Both the position numbers and the translations under genes were made by a program. 64,000 bases of DNA from Progne subis subis (Eukaryota > Chordata > Aves > Passeriformes > Hirundinidae): assembly GCA_022316685.1 (NCBI GenBank), contig JAKJHU010000037.1, positions 1,599,792-1,663,791 of the forward strand, read 5' to 3'. Positions 55,201 through 61,200 of this stretch are shown piece after piece; positions within the stretch are counted from its first letter, which is position 1, and the number at the start of each line of letters is the position of its first letter. The notes beneath the pieces were generated by a model. The model had not been told where the DNA came from. It did no database searches and worked only from the letters and a program-made list of their open reading frames with translations.

Positions 55201-58200
55201 AAAAATGGTTATGCAGCTTGTGCCCTGTTAGCTCATTCATTTCTTGCAAAACTGTGTAGGGGAAGGAAAAGGTGATCTTAGAAAGGAGGATTCTATTTTT
55301 TATATTTTTCAAGAGGGTTGAAGTACTCTTGTTGGCTGTCCTAAAATTTTAGGAGTCAGTTGCCTAGACTCAGATTATGATCTTCCTGTTGTGTCAGGAG
55401 CTAAAGGGCATGCTTTCAAAAATCCTCAATGCACAAAAGAACTGTCTTATGAGGACTCAGAATGGAATTTGTCTCGGAGCTGATACAAGAGGAGGAATTA
55501 ACAATTGTAGAGGGGTTTGTTGTTTGTCCTTTGTTGCAATGCATCCTCTCTATGTAAACCTGTGCTGATATCCATTGTAGTAGCCCTTGGGTTTTAGTTG
55601 GTGGGTTGGGGTATTTTGATTGTTTCTGGGGTTTTTGGTACTACCAATTTCTTAGTAGCTCTTAAAATTTTTACTTATTTTAATTTGGTTTAGCAGACTT
55701 TACTCTCCTGAATCTGTTGTAATAAGTGCAAGTCTTCATAGACTATTATGTCTTCGGGTAATTGAAACTACTCTTGGGCAGTTAGCCCAGGTACTGTTTC
55801 TTCTTGAAAATAAGTACTTATCAACTTTTAGGTAACACCCAAAAAGGAGATTTTCATTCTTAATTTGTTTTGCTCAGACTTGGAATGTTGTAGACTCCTG
55901 GCAATACAAGAAACAATTCAGTAACTGTGTAAAATGCTGTAGCACTTCCTTCTTTATAAAATGCAGCACACATGGGATATGTATACTACAGTACAACATG
56001 AGAGTTTTGTTTGCATTACTTAGGAAAACCTGCCTAGGTATTTCTCACTAGTGTCACTGTCTACTCCAAATTTCAGACCATTCAACCCATGCCAAGGAAA
56101 GCCATACATGGAGCAACAATTTTATGTTCTGTATTTTGTGACAAAATAAGTGCATGTAGCATTGAGTCATTGGAGGGAGTTGCTTTACTTCCTTGTGAAA
56201 TACATGCAGGGAACAGAAATGTTACTGAGGGAAATGTTCAGAGCTTTCTTAATTGCCACTTGCTAAAATCTGAGCAGTACAAAGTTCTTGGCCTGTCTCT
56301 GAAAGCATGAGACAGAGGATCTTCTGCAGCATTCAGAGAGGAGGAATTACAGGTAAGTAATTTGCTTTTTTAGTACTGTAACTTAAGGAAGGATGAAATA
56401 AGGCATTTGATCCCACTGATTAAAATCTGCATACAAATTTTGTATAAACCTGTGTGTTCTTCATAGGAGAGAAGCGTGTCTACCTATCACTGCCGAGACC
56501 AGGGGTAAGTTGCTTTTGGCTTTGTTGTGTTTACTTTGTATCTGCTATTATCTGTTTGATTTCTTTCCCTGTCACGGCTTGATGGGGGCCTAACAATATC
56601 TTGGTAACATGCATCCTGACTGGATGGCTGACAGTAAAATATCAACATTTGTCAATTTATTAAATGAATAATAGAAGACCAGTGTAACTAGTTATGTAAT
56701 GTGCTTTAATCACTTTGATTGTGCATAAACATCAATTCCTGTTCATTAGTTTTTTTAAGACATACTCTACTGCCATGCTATAGAATAAAAAAGTGCATTA
56801 TTGCTATTAAAACAGTAGGAATATGCTGCAATTTAGTGAAAACTGAAAGAAAAAATAAATCATACTACCAAGACATAACATTGTAGCCTGAGTTAACCTA
56901 TTTGGAACAAGAGTTCATGTTCGAGCCTGTTGTAGCCTCTTTAAATAATGGGTTCTTGTTTCCTTCTTTGATCTTAAGTGTGTTTGATGCAGAGAAAAAA
57001 GTTACACCAAATACCCAGTTTTTAGGTGTAAGGTATTTGACATCCCTAGCTGATTATAATTTATATTGCACTGTTTCTGAGAGCATCTATGTGTTAGGAA
57101 GCCTCCTAAACATTTTAAGTGTCATGTAATTTGATCCACTTGCTATGAATTGAATTTTTCCATGGGCAGGAAAAAGGGAAAGAATGGTCTCCAAAGAATA
57201 CAGTAAGCTCAAGCTTGTTTCTTTCTTTCCTTAACCTGTACTGTTGAGGAATTTGGTTTGAAATGGTCCTCTGTCTCCATGTCTTCTGTTGTGCAGTTCT
57301 ATGGCTTCAAACACAATACCACTTCTGATCCATAATGAAAAGAGAAAGCTTTATAAATCCAGTATTTTTAAAGAAGTTTTATAAATCCAGTCTTCAGATT
57401 TAAATAGAATACATTAGGCTGCATGACCATGGGTGAATTTCACAGTTAGGGAACTAAATATTGAAACTTTGGATAGGGTTTCTGTCCCTGACCAGTTTGA
57501 CTAAGATACATAGCTTCTGGACTTCATAATTTAGAGATTAAATGTTTGCAGTCAGAGTCCCACTTATGGATTCATATGTTTTTAAAAACACTTCAATAAA
57601 AATTTTGCGGGGAGCATTTAAACAGTTCTGCTTTGTTATTGTTTGAAAGGTTGCTGCCTTCTTTTTGAGTTTTGCAAGATACTTACCGTTGTGGGGAGTT
57701 AGAAATGCACAGTTGGAAAGTAGACAGAAAATGCAGATTGCATCCTCAGGACACCAGTTTCTTCACAGAGTAATTTCTTTGCTCTTTGCTTTGGAACTGC
57801 CTCTCTTCCTGGTGCTGTTCCTCTCAGCAGAGCCTCTCTTCCCACTGCTGCCACCCCAGATCTGCTGTGCCTGGCAGACACCCACGCTGTCCCAGCACAG
57901 AGGCCGCACTGTTCCTGCCAACCTAATTAGATCACATATTTTGTTACATCTGTTTAATTGCTGTTTGCTGGTAATGAGTGTCACCCTAGACATGCTGTAG
58001 ATGAGGACTGGAGCAGCAGTGATGATTTGTGTGTGTACTTAATGCATATTTTTTTTCTATGGTTTAAAGTGTTGAATCATGTTTTAAAAGCAGCATAATG
58101 TATCTACTGATCTGACTTTTAACAATAGTACTATTCAAACATTGCAAATGAACACTAGAGTGGAGAAAATTGCAAAAACTTTCTGAGCTTTCTTTAGTTA

Positions 58201-61200
58201 TTTGTGAATGGAAAAACTTACTTTTTGTAGCCAGTGCTGGTTTTCTTGAATACCCTAGACTCTGCAGGTTAAATATTTGCCATACCTTCTAGAGCAAAGT
58301 TAGCGCTGACAAACAAATCTAGTTTGGTTTTGTCTTCCTTTCCTCTTTTAAGACACTGCCTTAAAAACAGCATTTCTGAAATTGCATTTCTAACATGCAG
58401 TATAGTCAAATCACAATTAGGAGTATCAGTCCTTTGTGCTAAATGTTTCAATATGAGATCAGCATTTCTAATACATAGGCAGAATTGCAGTGTCTAATCT
58501 GGGTAGACACTCATAAGATTCAGAATATTTAAACATTTTTGGATGGGAAAAGAGAAATAGCAGAAAGCTAAACTGAGCACCAAATTGCACTACGAACTTC
58601 AGTATGAGTACTTTTGCTCAGATTCTTGAAGTGAGAAATGGAGATAGCACCTAAATCTCATTTCTGATGCTGTTCGCAATGAACAGTGTTTCTTGGTTAT
58701 TTTTTCCCCTGCAGGCATTACTGAGCCTAATTTGCCCAAGTACTCCCACCAATGAACAGCAACAGGTTTTTTTCAGAGTTTTTCAGAATCTCAGACAAGG
58801 CTCTCAATTGGGCACTGAGATTATCTAGCTTCCTCCTGTGCCTCACACCTCTCCAAGTTACGACACCAACTTTGTACTACTCCTCTGCAGTCCAGGGGTT
58901 TCTGAATGTGAACTCTGCCTCCCACTTCTGGTGGTTTGGCTGTCTTTGCACAGTGGCAGCACCAGCATACGAAATTGAAGCCAAGAACAGCAAATAATTA
59001 TTAAATAAATGATGAATTACTGCCTAAGCGTGTCATGCAATTGGCAAGCACTGCCTTACTAGGTAGTCCACTCACATCAGTACCACTAATTACTGTTTAA
59101 TATGAAGTAATATTTGGCTTGCAGCCAAACTGATATTTTGGATAGTTCACGACTTAAATAAAATAAGGAAAGCCATTAAAAGATCACAGTGTCAGTATTT
59201 GTTTACAGCTGCTTCCCCAGAGTGACAGGGAATAATGGGCTGCCTCCTCACACCAGCATTCGTATGGGTTGTAGCTTACATCAGCTTGCTATTAGCCAAA
59301 TCGGCATCCTTCTTATATCAGTACCATCACTAAGAGAAAAATCGATGCAGGAGTACCTGCTTAGTCCTGGATATTATTGAGGATTTACAGGGTAAAGGGA
59401 AGTAGGAAGTACATTAGGAAGTAGAGACTGAGAACTGTGGAAGAGGTCTTTCCCTTGCAATTTCAGGGCATCTGCACCTGCCCTTTCAGGACAAACAGAT
59501 CAGAACAGGTTCTCAGTTTCTGCTGAGAAGTTTGTTTGAACCTCTGGAACTCTCCTGCTATGTCTTTCTCTGAATATAGAGCTACCTCTTTAAGATTTGC
59601 TAGTAAAATGATTACCAATTCTTTTTATTTAAAAATACTATTTTTTGTTTGAAACAGAAGCATAATGCAAATCTGAAAGCATTAAAGCCAGTCAAACTAG
59701 ATACTGAGGTAAGATACCATCATTTTAATAAAAAAACTCCTTTCATATTTTTATCTTGTCTGAGGAATATGTTTTTAAGTGCCATAAATATGGTTACCAT
59801 TTACAGGAACAAGCGAAAATTGCAAAACTTGGATTAGAATTGCATCTGCTAACATCTGATGTGGATTCTGAGACAGAGAAATGGGAGGATCAGGAGAATG
59901 AGATTGTGCAACATGGGCAAGGCATGTCAAGTATGGCCTACTCCATGTATTTATTTACCAGGTAATTACACTGAATGTGGAAAAGAGCATTAACAGTGTT
60001 TATAAGAAAGAATAAATTTCATTTTCAGAGCATAATAAATGGGACCCATTTAGAAAGGAATTTGATTCTTTCCATAGGCTTTATAAATTTTTGTAAATTT
60101 CTAAGCTGTTTAAAAAGCTCCTGATTTTAAACACACACCCTCCCCTTTTATTTTTAAACACCTGTTTTGTTGGAGGGCATCTATTTAAATGTCTCTTGGG
60201 TACAGAAGACATTTTAAGAAGTATGTTCATAAATACTTTGAAAATTAAGGGAATTAAAGCACAAGTATATACCTGTAGATGAGATATAACTGTAGATGAG
60301 AATTACTGATCCTTGCTGTACTGAAAAGTGTTTCTGATACTTGCCTGTGCAATGTCAGCTTTCTTACTTGAAGAATTTAGGTTTGTTTGGGGATTTTTTT
60401 TACCGGAGTTGAGGGGTTTGTTACCTGCTAGTTCAATTATACTCAGTATGCCAGAGACATGGATTTCTACTGTTGTTCAGCTTATGAGAACTGAGCCATT
60501 GTGAATTCCCCAACAGTGCTGTAGCTACTGAGATGTTTGTGTAATGTAGGTAGTTATTGTTGTGTCTAGTATCTTCTAAAAGACTGATATTTACAGTTCA
60601 CTGCTGTGAACTGTAAAATGTTCAGTGGTGAGACTATAATTTTTTTAAGTAGCAACTGAAATAATTTGCAGTCTATAAATGGCATATCTTCTGATTTTGT
60701 TATTTCCCACAGAGGAGAAGGACTTCTGAAAACTACTCAAGATTTATTTCATCAGGCAGAGGTAATGTATTTTTAACAAAATAGGATGTAGACACTCTGA
60801 GTGAAGCCAAACAGGAACTTCAGTGTCTGATTCCTTTCACATAAGTACAGTGTATCATGAATTGACAGGCAGCTGTAGATTTTGAGCAGCCTGACTCAGG
60901 TGCTTATTCTGAAAGTGAACTTCCCAGTGTTCCAGTAGATGCTTCAGACAGAATCATTACATTGATAGATTCCAGCTGGGAGGAGGGATAGCAAACTGGC
61001 ATTATGGGATGTACAGTGGACTCCAGCACACTTGTAGCGTTTGTTGTGTCACGCAGCTCAGTCCCTAGCATTAACAGATAGTAAATCCTAGCCTGAGCAG
61101 CAGCATTTTCATGAGAAAGAAAGAAGATGTAAAAACTTGCACAATGCAAACAGAAGACAAGGGCCCAAATGAAGGGATGTGGGATGCTATTTCTAGGATG

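Noticed and set aside
57665..58000. A 111-codon + frame in intron 12
   Set aside because: Hydrophobic, low in recognisable motifs and without splice or family support. An antisense frame is equally open, which points to chance.
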